NCBI GenBank assembly: GCA_910587505.1
Contig: CAJULD010000042.1
Coordinates: 1 to 25,189 of the forward strand
Direction: 5' to 3'
DNA: 25,189 bases
DNA from: an uncultured Oscillospiraceae bacterium
Lineage (GTDB): Bacteria; Bacillota; Clostridia; Oscillospirales; Oscillospiraceae
How positions within the stretch are numbered: position 1 is the stretch's first letter; each line of letters starts with the position of its first letter. The position numbers and the translations under genes are program-made. This document shows, in pieces, positions 8,163 to 15,393 of the stretch. Below the pieces are notes generated by a model. The model was not told the origin of the DNA. It saw nothing but the letters and a program-made list of their open reading frames with translations, and searched no databases.

Positions 8163-9032
8163 CTATTCGCAGGCATCCAGGACGAGCTTCATTTCCTCAA
8201 TTCCTCCTTCAACGCTGCCACCCTGCACACACATGATAAACAGCGTCCCATTTTGAGGGAAGGCCGCATAGATATTGGCATCTGCACCGCCTTCTTCAAT
8301 AAAAAGCACCGCCTCCAGTCCGCTGGGAGTTTGATAGGTCTCTGTCTGGAAACCATATAAGCTTTCGACGCGGGTGGTCAAGGCCGCCGAACAATCCTCT
8401 TGCTCTGGGCCGGCAAATTGCAGCAGCGCGGTCTGCATGATCGTATACTCTCCATCCTGATGACTGGACATCACCTTTGTCAGCCCTGTCAGGCCTTCAC
8501 TTATCATCCGGCAAGACTGGCAGGAGCCAATCATACCGCGATCGGAGGATAGGCCGCCTGTTCCCATCCCCTCCAACAGGGAATTGTCCGCCAGTTCCAG
8601 CCCCAGAAAAGCTTCGGCATCTTGCCAGGTATCAAAGTCTTTTGTATCGTAATTGTGCATACCATCCTCAGAATCAGAAATTGAGGTTATCCACGCCAGC
8701 GCTTCCGATGTCAGGTCTTCCGTGAGGATCTTGTCATACTCCGTCTTGATCTGATAAGCCGCTTGAGTAGTATCATCGACAAACTCTCCAGGCTCCACAG
8801 GCCGGACCGACTTCAGCCATCCGAAATACTCCGCCGCCGCAGCCGTCCCCGCCAGCACCACCACCAGCGTTACCGCCGCAAGTACTGCCGCCGGAATTCT
8901 GCGCCTGCTAGTTGTCTGTTTCATGCCTGAAACCTCCTTTTTTTCATTCAGGAGGTCCACCAGTATAGCCTCCTCCCGCTTCCGGGAGAGCTTCACCTGG
9001 TCAAACACCCGGTTCAGTTTTGTATCCTCCAT
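8163..9032 (-). CDS. Single-span membrane protein, likely anti-sigma factor of the ECF pair
   Basis: The 289 residues comprise a short, charged cytoplasmic N-terminus (1-45), one hydrophobic segment at about 46-67 and an outside domain of about 220 residues. The gene starts inside the end of the sigma-factor gene (overlap 9001-9032), the translational coupling typical of sigma and anti-sigma pairs, and GGAGGAGG precedes the ATG. That context, not sequence similarity, is the basis for calling it an anti-sigma factor, and no named anti-sigma domain is recognised. The outside domain contains CQSC (C171, C174), a possible disulfide or redox site. An internal ATG at codon 37 has its own excellent ribosome binding site, so a 253-residue form lacking the cytoplasmic segment may also be made. 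The protein could instead be a signal-sensing lipoprotein-like regulator. Function is inferred. Confidence 0.75.
   Translation of the reverse strand: MEDTKLNRVFDQVKLSRKREEAILVDLLNEKKEVSGMKQTTSRRRIPAAVLAAVTLVVVLAGTAAAAEYFGWLKSVRPVEPGEFVDDTTQAAYQIKTEYDKILTEDLTSEALAWITSISDSEDGMHNYDTKDFDTWQDAEAFLGLELADNSLLEGMGTGGLSSDRGMIGSCQSCRMISEGLTGLTKVMSSHQDGEYTIMQTALLQFAGPEQEDCSAALTTRVESLYGFQTETYQTPSGLEAVLFIEEGGADANIYAAFPQNGTLFIMCVQGGSVEGGIEEMKLVLDACE
8922..8941 (-). promoter_or_regulatory. Strong internal ribosome binding site and ATG within the anti-sigma gene
   Basis: On the minus strand AAAAGGAGG (8941-8933) precedes an in-frame ATG (8924-8922) by 8 bases. It is encoded by the Lys-Lys-Glu-Val codons. 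The spacing is as good as at any real start in this window, so either a second, shorter product is made or this is the true start. Confidence 0.5.
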
Positions 9033-9513
9033 ACTCGCCGTCCTCCTCCAATAAGTCCTTTAATCTGCGGCGGGCTCTGCACAGCCAGGACCGGACGGTA
9101 GACGGATTCTTCCCCATCAGCTCCGCCGTCTCCCCGGTGCTGTACCCCTGGTAGTAATGGAGGTACAGCGCCATTTTTTCATGCTCCGGCAGAGTGAGGA
9201 TCAGCTCCCACAGCTCCCCGTCCCCCGGCTGCTCCCAGGTCAGGTTGTCCAGCTCCGTCCCGTCCGCCCGCTTGGCGCGCCACCAGTGCCGCAGCTGGTT
9301 TTTGCACTCATTCCGGGCGGTGACGATGAGCCAGGCCCTCTCGTGGTCCGGACCACCGAAAGGCTCGTCCCGCTCCATCGCCCTGCGGAACACGGTCTGC
9401 ACGGCGTCCTCCGCGTCCGGCGCGTTTTTCAGCAGCATCAGGCCGATCTGATAGACCATGCCCGCGTACCGCCTGTAGAGGCTGGCCACCTCCTCTGATT
9501 TCAAAACGCCCAT
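9001..9513 (-). CDS. ECF-type RNA polymerase sigma factor
   Basis: This small sigma-70 family factor redirects RNA polymerase to a dedicated set of promoters. Region 2 is seen in the first third (SLYRRYAGMVYQIG, then DAEDAVQTVFRRAM). Region 4, a helix-turn-helix, is near the C-terminus (LPEHEKMALYLHYYQGYS, then STVRSWLCRARRRLKDLL). Regions 1 and 3 are absent, as expected for the ECF group. I chose the ATG at 9513 (170 residues). An upstream in-frame GTG at 9525 falls inside the Shine-Dalgarno sequence and so is unlikely to be used. The gene overlaps the downstream membrane protein by 32 bases. ECF factors of this layout are normally held inactive by the membrane partner and released by an outside signal. 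The signal here is unknown. Confidence 0.9.
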   Translation of the reverse strand: MGVLKSEEVASLYRRYAGMVYQIGLMLLKNAPDAEDAVQTVFRRAMERDEPFGGPDHERAWLIVTARNECKNQLRHWWRAKRADGTELDNLTWEQPGDGELWELILTLPEHEKMALYLHYYQGYSTGETAELMGKNPSTVRSWLCRARRRLKDLLEEDGEYGGYKTEPGV

Positions 9514-9518
9514 CCCGG

Positions 9519-9530
9519 GGATCACCTCCT
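9519..9530 (-). promoter_or_regulatory. Full-length Shine-Dalgarno that decides the sigma-factor start
   Basis: AGGAGGTGATCC on the minus strand is a perfect 12-base complement of the 16S rRNA 3' end. It ends five bases before the ATG at 9513. The alternative GTG start at 9525 is buried within it. Confidence 0.75.
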
Positions 9531-9544
9531 GTCCTGTTCACTTA

Positions 9545-9574
9545 CTAAACAATTGGACCCGGTAAATTGTTGCA
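9545..9574 (-). promoter_or_regulatory. Possible ECF-dependent (autoregulated) promoter and inverted repeat
   Basis: On the minus strand TGCAAC (9574-9569) resembles the GGAAC/GCAAC -35 of ECF promoters, and GTTTAG (9550-9545) is a loose -10 after 18 bases. The same stretch has a 7 bp inverted repeat, AACAATT (9548-9554) and AATTGTT (9565-9571). ECF operons are often autoregulated. The -10 match is weak, so this is tentative. Confidence 0.3.
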
Positions 9575-9591
9575 CCGGGAGAAAAAATTTC

Positions 9592-9620
9592 TTGCCTGCC
9601 GCAGATAATGCTGGTATGAT
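9592..9620 (+). promoter_or_regulatory. Sigma-A promoter for the GNAT gene
   Basis: TTGCCT (9592-9597), a 17 bp spacer and TATGAT (9615-9620), with an extended -10 TGG. The distance to the ATG at 9677 is 56 bases. Confidence 0.7.
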
Positions 9621-9676
9621 GTGTAAAGTGCAACGACCCGCAGGCCCTGCAAAAGACATACAAGGAGGACGTTATC

Positions 9677-10207
9677 ATGTTCGTAGAGACCGACCGCCTT
9701 ATCCTGCGGAAATTCCGGGAGGAGGACTTCGCGGATTTCTGCGCCTATGCCATGGATGAAGAGATGTGCCGCATGATGGGCAACGATCTGATGGACACGG
9801 AGGAGGCCGCCCGGATCACCTTCGACTGGCTGAAGGACAAGGAGGAGCGGAGTTACGCTCTGGTCCTCAAGGAGACGGACCATGTTATCGGCAATCTGAA
9901 TATCGTTCCGGTCCCCGGCCACCTGCTGGAGCTGCCCGCTCTGGCGGGGAAACAGGGGCGAAGTCTCAGTTTTTGCATCTCCCGGCAATACCGGCGGCAG
10001 GGACTGATGTCGGAGGCCGTGCGGGCGGTCACCGTCCATCTCTTTGAGGAGGAGGGGATGGATTATGTCCAGTGCGGCTATTTTGACTTCAACGCCGTCT
10101 CCGGAGCCTTCCAGGAAAAGCTGGGTTTCACCCGCCTGGCCACCATGGAGATCGATTTCAAAGGAGAAAGGGTCGTCACGGTGGAAAATGCGCTGTGGAA
10201 AAAATAA
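9677..10207 (+). CDS. GNAT-family N-acetyltransferase (RimJ/RimL-like)
   Basis: The 176 residues fit the RimJ/RimL-type branch of the GCN5-related acetyltransferases, which move an acetyl group from acetyl-CoA to an amine. The family hallmark start ETDRLILRKFREEDF is present. The acetyl-CoA pyrophosphate-binding segment reads RRQGLMSEAV (about 112-121), and the C-terminal strand-helix ends with AFQEKLGFTRL. Length is normal for the family. AAGGAGG with a good spacer precedes the ATG. It is transcribed alone from its own promoter. Members act on ribosomal proteins, small amines or antibiotics, and the sequence does not show which applies here. Confidence 0.88.
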   Translation: MFVETDRLILRKFREEDFADFCAYAMDEEMCRMMGNDLMDTEEAARITFDWLKDKEERSYALVLKETDHVIGNLNIVPVPGHLLELPALAGKQGRSLSFCISRQYRRQGLMSEAVRAVTVHLFEEEGMDYVQCGYFDFNAVSGAFQEKLGFTRLATMEIDFKGERVVTVENALWKK

Positions 10208-10231
10208 TCTTTGCGGACTGCCCTGCCCCCC

Positions 10232-10260
10232 TTGCCAACGCCCTCCAAAAAATGTATAAT
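10232..10260 (+). promoter_or_regulatory. Sigma-A promoter for the YitT-family gene
   Basis: TTGCCA (10232-10237), a 17 bp spacer and a perfect TATAAT (10255-10260). Transcription would start about 55 bases before the ATG at 10323. Confidence 0.8.
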
Positions 10261-10279
10261 AGGATGAATAATTCATTTT

Positions 10280-10300
10280 GCGGGACGCGGCGTGTCCCGC
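10280..10300 (+). promoter_or_regulatory. Leader hairpin between promoter and YitT start
   Basis: GCGGGAC and GTCCCGC form a perfect 7 bp stem with a 7-base loop, followed by CCTTTTG. It lies in the 5' leader and ends just before the ribosome binding site. It could act as a weak attenuator or an mRNA stabiliser. No ligand-binding structure is evident. Confidence 0.4.
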
Positions 10301-10322
10301 CCTTTTGATGGAGGGGTCCTTT

Positions 10323-11198
10323 ATGAAGAATAAAAAAGCGGCGGCGCGGTGGCTGTACGAGTATGGCCTTATCACCCTGGGCTGCGCGATTTACGCGCTG
10401 AGCTTCGACTGGTTCTTCCAGCCCAACAATATTTCCATGGGCGGCTTTACCGGCGTGGCCCAGATCGTCAACCGCTTTCTCCCCGTTCTGCCTATCGGCG
10501 TGATGTCCATCGTGCTGAATGTTCCCCTCTTCTATATCGGCGTGCGCAAACAGGGAATCCGGCTTCTGATCTCCTCTCTGTACGCCATGAGCATGGGCTC
10601 CCTGATGCTGGACGGTCTGGCCGCCGTCTATGCCTTTCCGCCCATGGAGGAGCCCCTGCTGGCCTGTATTTACGGCGGCGTGCTGCTGGGGATCTCCATG
10701 GGGCTGATGCTGACGGTGGGGGCCACTACCGGCGGCACGGAGCTGGCGGCGCGGCTGCTGAAATACAGGTTCCGCCACATCTCCATCGGGCGGCTGTGCC
10801 TGACCATCGACGTGATCGTTATCTGCCTGTATGCCCTGACCTTCCGCAGCATCAACAACGCTCTTTATGGCATTGTCGCCATGTATATTTCCAGTCTTGC
10901 CATGGATACCGTGGTTTATGGCTCCATCAACGCGAAGATTGCCTATATTATCAGCGGCCGCAGCGAAGAGATCGCCGGAAAGCTGCTGCAAATGGATCTG
11001 GGCATCACGCTGCTGGACGGAAGAGGCGGCTTCAGCGGGGACAGGAAGCAGGTGGTTCTCTGCGCCTTCAAGCGCAGCCAGATCGCGGCCATCAAGTCCG
11101 CCGTCACCAGCATTGATCCCAGCGCGTTCATCATCGTCTGCGAGGCTCACGAGGTGCTGGGCGAGGGCTTCGGCGAATACACCCCGGACAGTCTGTAA
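10323..11198 (+). CDS. YitT-family membrane protein (DUF161 plus DUF2179)
   Basis: The 291 residues form a polytopic membrane domain followed by a soluble C-terminal domain. About five to six hydrophobic segments are visible up to residue about 200, with the family signature FFQPNNISMGGFTGVAQI near the first loop and GATTGGTELAARLL in the middle. The C-terminal DUF2179-like domain (about 205-291) contains GRGGFSGDRKQVVLCAF and ends IIVCEAHEVLGEGF. I chose ATG 10323 because GGAGGGG lies at the right distance. The reading frame is open to an earlier TTG at 10278, but that lacks a site and falls before the leader hairpin. The molecular function of the family is not established. Transcription is monocistronic, between its promoter and the terminator at 11297. 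Confidence 0.9.
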   Translation: MKNKKAAARWLYEYGLITLGCAIYALSFDWFFQPNNISMGGFTGVAQIVNRFLPVLPIGVMSIVLNVPLFYIGVRKQGIRLLISSLYAMSMGSLMLDGLAAVYAFPPMEEPLLACIYGGVLLGISMGLMLTVGATTGGTELAARLLKYRFRHISIGRLCLTIDVIVICLYALTFRSINNALYGIVAMYISSLAMDTVVYGSINAKIAYIISGRSEEIAGKLLQMDLGITLLDGRGGFSGDRKQVVLCAFKRSQIAAIKSAVTSIDPSAFIIVCEAHEVLGEGFGEYTPDSL

Positions 11199-11237
11199 AC
11201 CGGAAACCGGACTGTAAAAAATATTTCCCGGTCAGGA

Positions 11238-11279
11238 GAGACCGCCCCAAAGCGGGCAGCTTCTCCCGGCTGAGGTCTC
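11238..11279 (+). other. Multi-branch folded 3' region after the YitT gene
   Basis: GAGACC (11238-11243) pairs with GGTCTC (11274-11279) and encloses two small hairpins (GCCC/GGGC at 11244-11257 and AGC/GCT at 11258-11271). A competing pairing, GGAGA with TCTCC, also exists. It lies between the YitT stop and a strong terminator. It may be a 3'UTR structure or part of a small RNA, and no known RNA family was recognised. Confidence 0.3.
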
Positions 11280-11296
11280 AAAAGTCGAGCGCGGCG

Positions 11297-11332
11297 AAGC
11301 AGGCCCGGGCAACCACCGGAGCCTGCTTTTTT
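11297..11332 (+). terminator. Rho-independent terminator after the YitT gene
   Basis: An 8 bp stem, AAGCAGGC (11297-11304) with GCCTGCTT (11321-11328), has its 3' arm running into six T residues (11327-11332). A second T-run follows at 11339. Confidence 0.8.
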
Positions 11333-11397
11333 GCGCTCTTTTTTGCCAGGAACAGGCAAACAGCACAAGCAAATGCAAGAAACGCCAAGGGGGGCCC

Positions 11398-11426
11398 GTG
11401 ACTTACCGGGGTTTTGTTGGTAAAAT
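11398..11426 (+). promoter_or_regulatory. Likely promoter of the sugar ABC transporter operon
   Basis: GTGACT (11398-11403, 4 of 6 to consensus), a 17 bp spacer and TAAAAT (11421-11426, 5 of 6). It is downstream of the terminator at 11297 and about 70 bases before the first permease start. The weak -35 would suit an activated or catabolite-controlled operon. That is inference. Confidence 0.5.
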
Positions 11427-11498
11427 ATATCCAAACAAAGGCGGCAATTCTCGAGCTATTTCGTCAAGATGAATAGGCAAGGAAGGTTGGTGGAGGAT

Positions 11499-12476
11499 AT
11501 GGCCCGTAAAAACACGACATCGGAAAAGCTTCCCGCGCCCATGAGGTATAAGTTCTCCAAATACAAGAAGACGCTGGTGCTTCTGACCATGGCGGCTCCC
11601 ACGGCAATCTGGCTGCTGCTGCTGCGCTATCTCCCCATGGGAGGCATCGTCCTGGCATTCAAGGACTACAAGATCAATCCCCGCAACCCCTCCTTTATCA
11701 GCAACCTGCTCAACAGCAAATGGATGGGGCTGGACAACTTCAAGTTCCTCTTTATGACGGACGATGCGAAGATCATGTTCCGCAACACCCTGGCCTACAA
11801 CATTATCTTTATCATTCTCGGGATCGTCATCCCTGTGGCCTTCGCCATCATGCTCAATGAGGTCACCAGGAAGTTCGTGGCCAAGACCTACCAGACCCTG
11901 ATGTTTTTCCCCTACTTTCTCTCTTGGGTGGTGGTCAGCTACTTCCTCAACGCTTTCATCGACGGTCAGTACGGCATGATTACCGCCATGCAGCGGGCCG
12001 CGGGGGGAGACGTGACCAACTGGTACACCACACTGGGGCCGTGGCCGTACATCATCGTCTTTGCCAATCTGTGGAAAAACGTGGGGTATACGACGGTACT
12101 CTACCTCTCCGCCATCACCGGCATTGACTCCACCCAGTACGAGGCCGCCTCCATCGACGGGGCCTCCAAGTGGCAGCAGATCTGGTACGTGACCATCCCC
12201 AACCTGCGCACCATGATCTGCATCCTGTTCATCATGAACGTCGGTAAGATCTTCAACGCGGACTTCGGACTGTTCTACTCCGTACCCATGAACAGCGGCG
12301 CTCTGTACCCGGTGACCCAGGTCATTGATACATACGTGTACCGGGCGCTGAAGGTCACCGGAGACATCAGCATGAGCGCGGCGGCGGGCCTGCTGCAAAA
12401 TGTACTGGGCTTTATCTGTATTCTCACCGCCAATACCATCGTCAAGAAGATCGACTCGGACAGCAGTATGTTTTAA
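11499..12476 (+). CDS. ABC transporter permease, LplB/MalF-like (carbohydrate uptake)
   Basis: This is one of two membrane subunits of a CUT1-type carbohydrate importer. A cytoplasmic N-terminus is followed by about six hydrophobic segments (first VLLTMAAPTAIWLLLL). The permease loop that contacts the ATPase is EAASIDGASKWQQIWYVTIP, the EAA motif with the conserved glycine. The early segment YLPMGGIVLAFKDYK is characteristic of the LplB/YtmP-like branch. The start is uncertain. The frame is open from ATG 11469 (335 residues), but I see no ribosome binding site there. ATG 11499 (325 residues) has AAGGAAGG and GGTGGAGG upstream, the latter rather close. The second permease follows after 12 bases, so the genes are co-transcribed. 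Confidence 0.9.
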   Translation: MARKNTTSEKLPAPMRYKFSKYKKTLVLLTMAAPTAIWLLLLRYLPMGGIVLAFKDYKINPRNPSFISNLLNSKWMGLDNFKFLFMTDDAKIMFRNTLAYNIIFIILGIVIPVAFAIMLNEVTRKFVAKTYQTLMFFPYFLSWVVVSYFLNAFIDGQYGMITAMQRAAGGDVTNWYTTLGPWPYIIVFANLWKNVGYTTVLYLSAITGIDSTQYEAASIDGASKWQQIWYVTIPNLRTMICILFIMNVGKIFNADFGLFYSVPMNSGALYPVTQVIDTYVYRALKVTGDISMSAAAGLLQNVLGFICILTANTIVKKIDSDSSMF

Positions 12477-12488
12477 GGGAGGCGCGAT

Positions 12489-13409
12489 ATGACTGGTAAG
12501 AAAAAGACTCTCCGGCTGAATTCCGTCAGCCGGGGCGCGGAAACCGTGATCTACATCATTCTGGGCCTTTTCTCCCTGTGCTGCATCATCCCCTTTGTCT
12601 TCGTCATCATCATCGCCTTCTCCTCCGAAGCGTCCATCCGGCAGATCGGTTATTCCTTTATTCCCCTGGAATGGAGCACGGAAGCATACCAGTACGCCTT
12701 CCAGAAACTGCCCCAGATCTGGCGGTCCTATTTCAACAGCATTTTCATCACCGTGGTGGGCACCGCGCTGAGCACCCTTATGTGCGCGCTGTACTCCTAC
12801 GTGCTCTACCGGCCCGACTTCAAGTTCCGGGGCTTCTTCAACTTCTTCAGTTTTTTCACCATGATCTTCGGCGGCGGCCTGGTGCCCACCTACATCATCT
12901 GCAGCCAGGTGCTGGGACTGAACGAGAACTATGCGGCCCTGATCGTCCCTCTGCTGGTGAACCCCTTCAATATTATCATCATGCGGACCTTTTTCCAGAG
13001 CTCCGTCCCCCTGGAGCTGATTGAGGCCGCCACCATCGACGGCAGCGGCGAGTACTCCACTCTCTTCCGAATCGTGGCCCCCATTGCCAAGCCCGGCATC
13101 GCCACCGTGGCTCTGCTCAACGCCCTGGTCTTCTGGAACGACTGGTACCTGTCCCTGCTGTACATCAAGCGGAACAAGGTCCTCCAGCCCCTCCAGGCCC
13201 TGCTGATGGAGCTGCAGAACAACGTGGAGTACCTCAACCGCATGGCGGGCCAGATGGGCGCGGCAGCCGTCAGCGAAGCAGCCAAGATGCCCTCCCAGTC
13301 CCTGCGGATGGTGCTGGTGGTCCTCATCGTGGTACCCATCGCCTGCGCCTATCCCTTCTTCCAGCGTTACATCGTGGCCGGATTGTCTGTCGGCTCTGTC
13401 AAAGGATGA
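12489..13409 (+). CDS. ABC transporter permease, LplC/YtcP-like (carbohydrate uptake)
   Basis: This is the second membrane subunit of the importer, paired with the preceding LplB-like permease. The 306 residues have about six spans. The EAA loop reads EAATIDGSGEYSTLFRIVAP, the coupling helix for the ATPase. The late segment ALVFWNDWYLSLLYI and the C-terminus PFFQRYIVAGLSVGSVKG are the usual ending of this permease family. GGGAGG lies about seven bases before the ATG. The gap to the binding protein gene is 46 bases. No ATP-binding subunit is encoded in the window, so the transporter probably borrows a shared MsmX-type ATPase. Confidence 0.92.
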   Translation: MTGKKKTLRLNSVSRGAETVIYIILGLFSLCCIIPFVFVIIIAFSSEASIRQIGYSFIPLEWSTEAYQYAFQKLPQIWRSYFNSIFITVVGTALSTLMCALYSYVLYRPDFKFRGFFNFFSFFTMIFGGGLVPTYIICSQVLGLNENYAALIVPLLVNPFNIIIMRTFFQSSVPLELIEAATIDGSGEYSTLFRIVAPIAKPGIATVALLNALVFWNDWYLSLLYIKRNKVLQPLQALLMELQNNVEYLNRMAGQMGAAAVSEAAKMPSQSLRMVLVVLIVVPIACAYPFFQRYIVAGLSVGSVKG

Positions 13410-13455
13410 TGCAGTCTCCGGACTGTTTCACAAAATACATTATGGAGGATATATC

Positions 13456-15075
13456 ATGAAGAAGCTTTTGTCTCTGGTTCTGGCCATGATGATGGTCCTG
13501 AGCCTGGCCGCCTGCGGCGGCGGCAACAACAACGCCCCTGCCGGCAACGACGCTCCGGCCAAAACGGACACGCCCGCCAAAACGGACGCCCCCGACGACG
13601 CTCCCGCCGCCTCTGACCTGGAGCCCGTGACCCTGAGCGTCTGGTTCCATGGCAGCACCGTCGCCCCCGAGGCCTCCGCCAGGGTCATGGAGTCCGTCAA
13701 CGCCTACCTGAAGGACAAGATTAACGTGACGCTGGAGCCCATCTGGGGCACCTGGGCCGATTTCGACACCGCCACCGTGACCGCCCTGGCCGGCGGCGAC
13801 AACGTGGACATCTACTTCACCTGCAACTGGTCCGCCAATGAGTACAACAAGTACGCCCGCGACGGCTACTGGGTGAAGCTGGATGACCTGCTGCCCACCT
13901 ATGGCGCGGATCTGCTGACCACCATCCCCGAGAGCATCTGGGAGTGCGCCAGGACCAACGGTTATGACGGCGCGGGTGTGTACGGCGTGCCCGCTCTGAA
14001 GGACACCGCCACTCAGAACTGCTGGGACCTGAACGGCACCCTTCTGGCTGAGCTGGGCTATGACGTGGACGAGTTTGTTGCGTTCGCCTCCATGAATCCC
14101 GACTTCTACTACTCCGACGAGTTTGAGGAAGTGCTGCAGAAGGCCAAGGATTATAAGGGCGGCGACTTCTATCCTCTGATGGGCGAGCCCGTGGTCTTTG
14201 AGCGGATCGTCACCGGCACCGCCATCGTCACCGGCGACCTGAACGGCGCTCCCGTGCTGTCCTACTACTACGATCTGGAGCACCCCGCCAAAGACATCGG
14301 CAGCAGGATCGTCTGCAAGTACGCCACCCCCGAGTTCAAGAAGTTTGCGGAGCGTACCTACTACCTGGCTCAGAAGGGCTTCATCTCCCCCCAGACCCAG
14401 AACGTGGACACCGCCAACAGCTACAGAGAGTCCTGCGCTCTTACGGGCGATTACCTCATCAGCTCCCAGTCCTACGCCTTCGGCTGCGAGGTAGATTACT
14501 CCCGGCAGCGGGGCGGTCTTGATGTGCGCATGATTCCCACTGACGCGCCCTACATGGACGCCACCTCCGGTCAGGGCGCCATGATGGCCATCTCCGCCGT
14601 CTCCAAAAATCCGGAGCGGGCTCTGATGTTCCTGAACCTGCTGAATACCGATCCCGAGCTCATGACCATGCTGAACTACGGCACCGAGGGTTACGTCTAC
14701 AACAAGAACGCCGACGGCAGCATTACCTTCGTTGAGGAAGTCCGGTCTACCTACAACCCCTGGCGCAACGGCATGGGCAACATCCGCATGCTGCCCCCCA
14801 CCGCCGAGGAAGGTCTGGATTACTGGGACCGTTTCTCCGCTTACTATGACAGCGCCGAGGTCCTGCCCTACGGTTCCTTCATTCTGGACACCTCCGAGCT
14901 GTCCAACGAGGCCACCGCTCTTGCCAACGTATACGGTCAGTACGGCTTCCAGCTGATGGGCGGCGCCACCAACCCCGACACCGTCCTGCCCGAGTTCCTC
15001 GCCAAGCTGGAGGAGGCCGGCATCCAGAAGCTGCTTGACGCAGCCAACGAGCAGCTGGCGGCCTCCCTGAGCTGA
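13456..15075 (+). CDS. Extracellular solute-binding lipoprotein (LplA-like)
   Basis: This is the substrate-capturing lipoprotein of the importer. A signal peptide (1-19, MKKLLSLVLAMMMVLSLA) ends in the lipobox LAAC with the lipid-anchored Cys at 20. A Gly/Asn then Ala/Pro/Asp/Lys-rich linker with repeated PAKTD units runs to about residue 50, followed by a binding domain typical of family 1 solute-binding proteins. The C-terminal third (from about 380) matches the DUF3502-type LplA ending, with an RALMFLNLLNTDPELM-like helix. The 539 residues are typical. GGAGG with seven bases spacing precedes the ATG. The ligand is probably an oligosaccharide, but no enzyme gene in the window names it. The high-expression codon bias (GGC, GCC, AAG) and the terminator after the gene fit an abundant product. 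Confidence 0.93.
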   Translation: MKKLLSLVLAMMMVLSLAACGGGNNNAPAGNDAPAKTDTPAKTDAPDDAPAASDLEPVTLSVWFHGSTVAPEASARVMESVNAYLKDKINVTLEPIWGTWADFDTATVTALAGGDNVDIYFTCNWSANEYNKYARDGYWVKLDDLLPTYGADLLTTIPESIWECARTNGYDGAGVYGVPALKDTATQNCWDLNGTLLAELGYDVDEFVAFASMNPDFYYSDEFEEVLQKAKDYKGGDFYPLMGEPVVFERIVTGTAIVTGDLNGAPVLSYYYDLEHPAKDIGSRIVCKYATPEFKKFAERTYYLAQKGFISPQTQNVDTANSYRESCALTGDYLISSQSYAFGCEVDYSRQRGGLDVRMIPTDAPYMDATSGQGAMMAISAVSKNPERALMFLNLLNTDPELMTMLNYGTEGYVYNKNADGSITFVEEVRSTYNPWRNGMGNIRMLPPTAEEGLDYWDRFSAYYDSAEVLPYGSFILDTSELSNEATALANVYGQYGFQLMGGATNPDTVLPEFLAKLEEAGIQKLLDAANEQLAASLS

Positions 15076-15123
15076 GCGATATCCCGGCAGCTGTACCGGC
15101 ACGAATAAAAATTCCCCTGCCGC

Positions 15124-15149
15124 CTGAAGGGCGTGCCTGATAAAGAAGT
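15124..15149 (+). repeat. Second copy of the short motif at 8094-8119
   Basis: CTGAAGGGC, then GCCTGAT two bases later, and GT at the end match 8094-8119 at 21 of 26 positions. It sits 16 bases before the operon terminator. Confidence 0.4.
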
Positions 15150-15164
15150 TTTCTCTGTTGGGCG

Positions 15165-15205
15165 GCAACCGCATGATACTACGGTGTCATGCGGTTGCTT
15201 TTTTT
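15165..15205 (+). terminator. Strong rho-independent terminator of the ABC transporter operon
   Basis: A perfect 12 bp stem, GCAACCGCATGA (15165-15176) with TCATGCGGTTGC (15187-15198), a 10-base loop, then seven T residues (15199-15205). Confidence 0.92.
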
Positions 15206-15352
15206 GCTGTACCTGCTGTCATCGCCAGCGCTAATACGAATCACCAATTATAGCAGTCAGCAGAATTCCTGGCAAAAGCTCAGGGGTACAAAGTGCGCAT
15301 GGCCGCGTTGTCTTCCCCTCCTTTTTTGTCATAAATTCTGAAGCCTGCCATA

Positions 15353-15385
15353 AAGAGCGGGACGGCAAGAAACCGTCCCGCTCTT
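15353..15385 (-). terminator. Terminator of the SLH surface-protein gene
   Basis: A perfect 13 bp stem (15353-15365 with 15373-15385) and a 7-base loop lie nine bases after the minus-strand stop. The U-tract on the minus strand is short (CTCTTTAT), but stem and position fit. The stretch 15206-15352 between the two terminators contains nothing I can identify. Confidence 0.8.
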
Positions 15386-15393
15386 ATAAGGGT

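Noticed and set aside
9514..9525. GTG at 9525 as start of the sigma factor
   Set aside because: It sits inside a perfect 12-base Shine-Dalgarno sequence that serves the ATG at 9513.
10278..10322. TTG at 10278 as start of the YitT-family protein
   Set aside because: It falls before the leader hairpin and has no ribosome binding site. ATG 10323 has GGAGGGG at the right distance and a normal family N-terminus.
11230..11332. A glycine-type or other known riboswitch ahead of the sugar operon
   Set aside because: A GGAGAG start and a terminator are present, but the conserved glycine core segments (GCCGAAGG and CTCTCAGGCAAA) are missing, and a promoter follows the terminator.
13399..15174. A 591-codon open frame opposite the solute-binding protein
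   Set aside because: It is antisense to a clear lipoprotein gene, has low-complexity Gly/Val/His content and runs through the operon terminator. It is a shadow.
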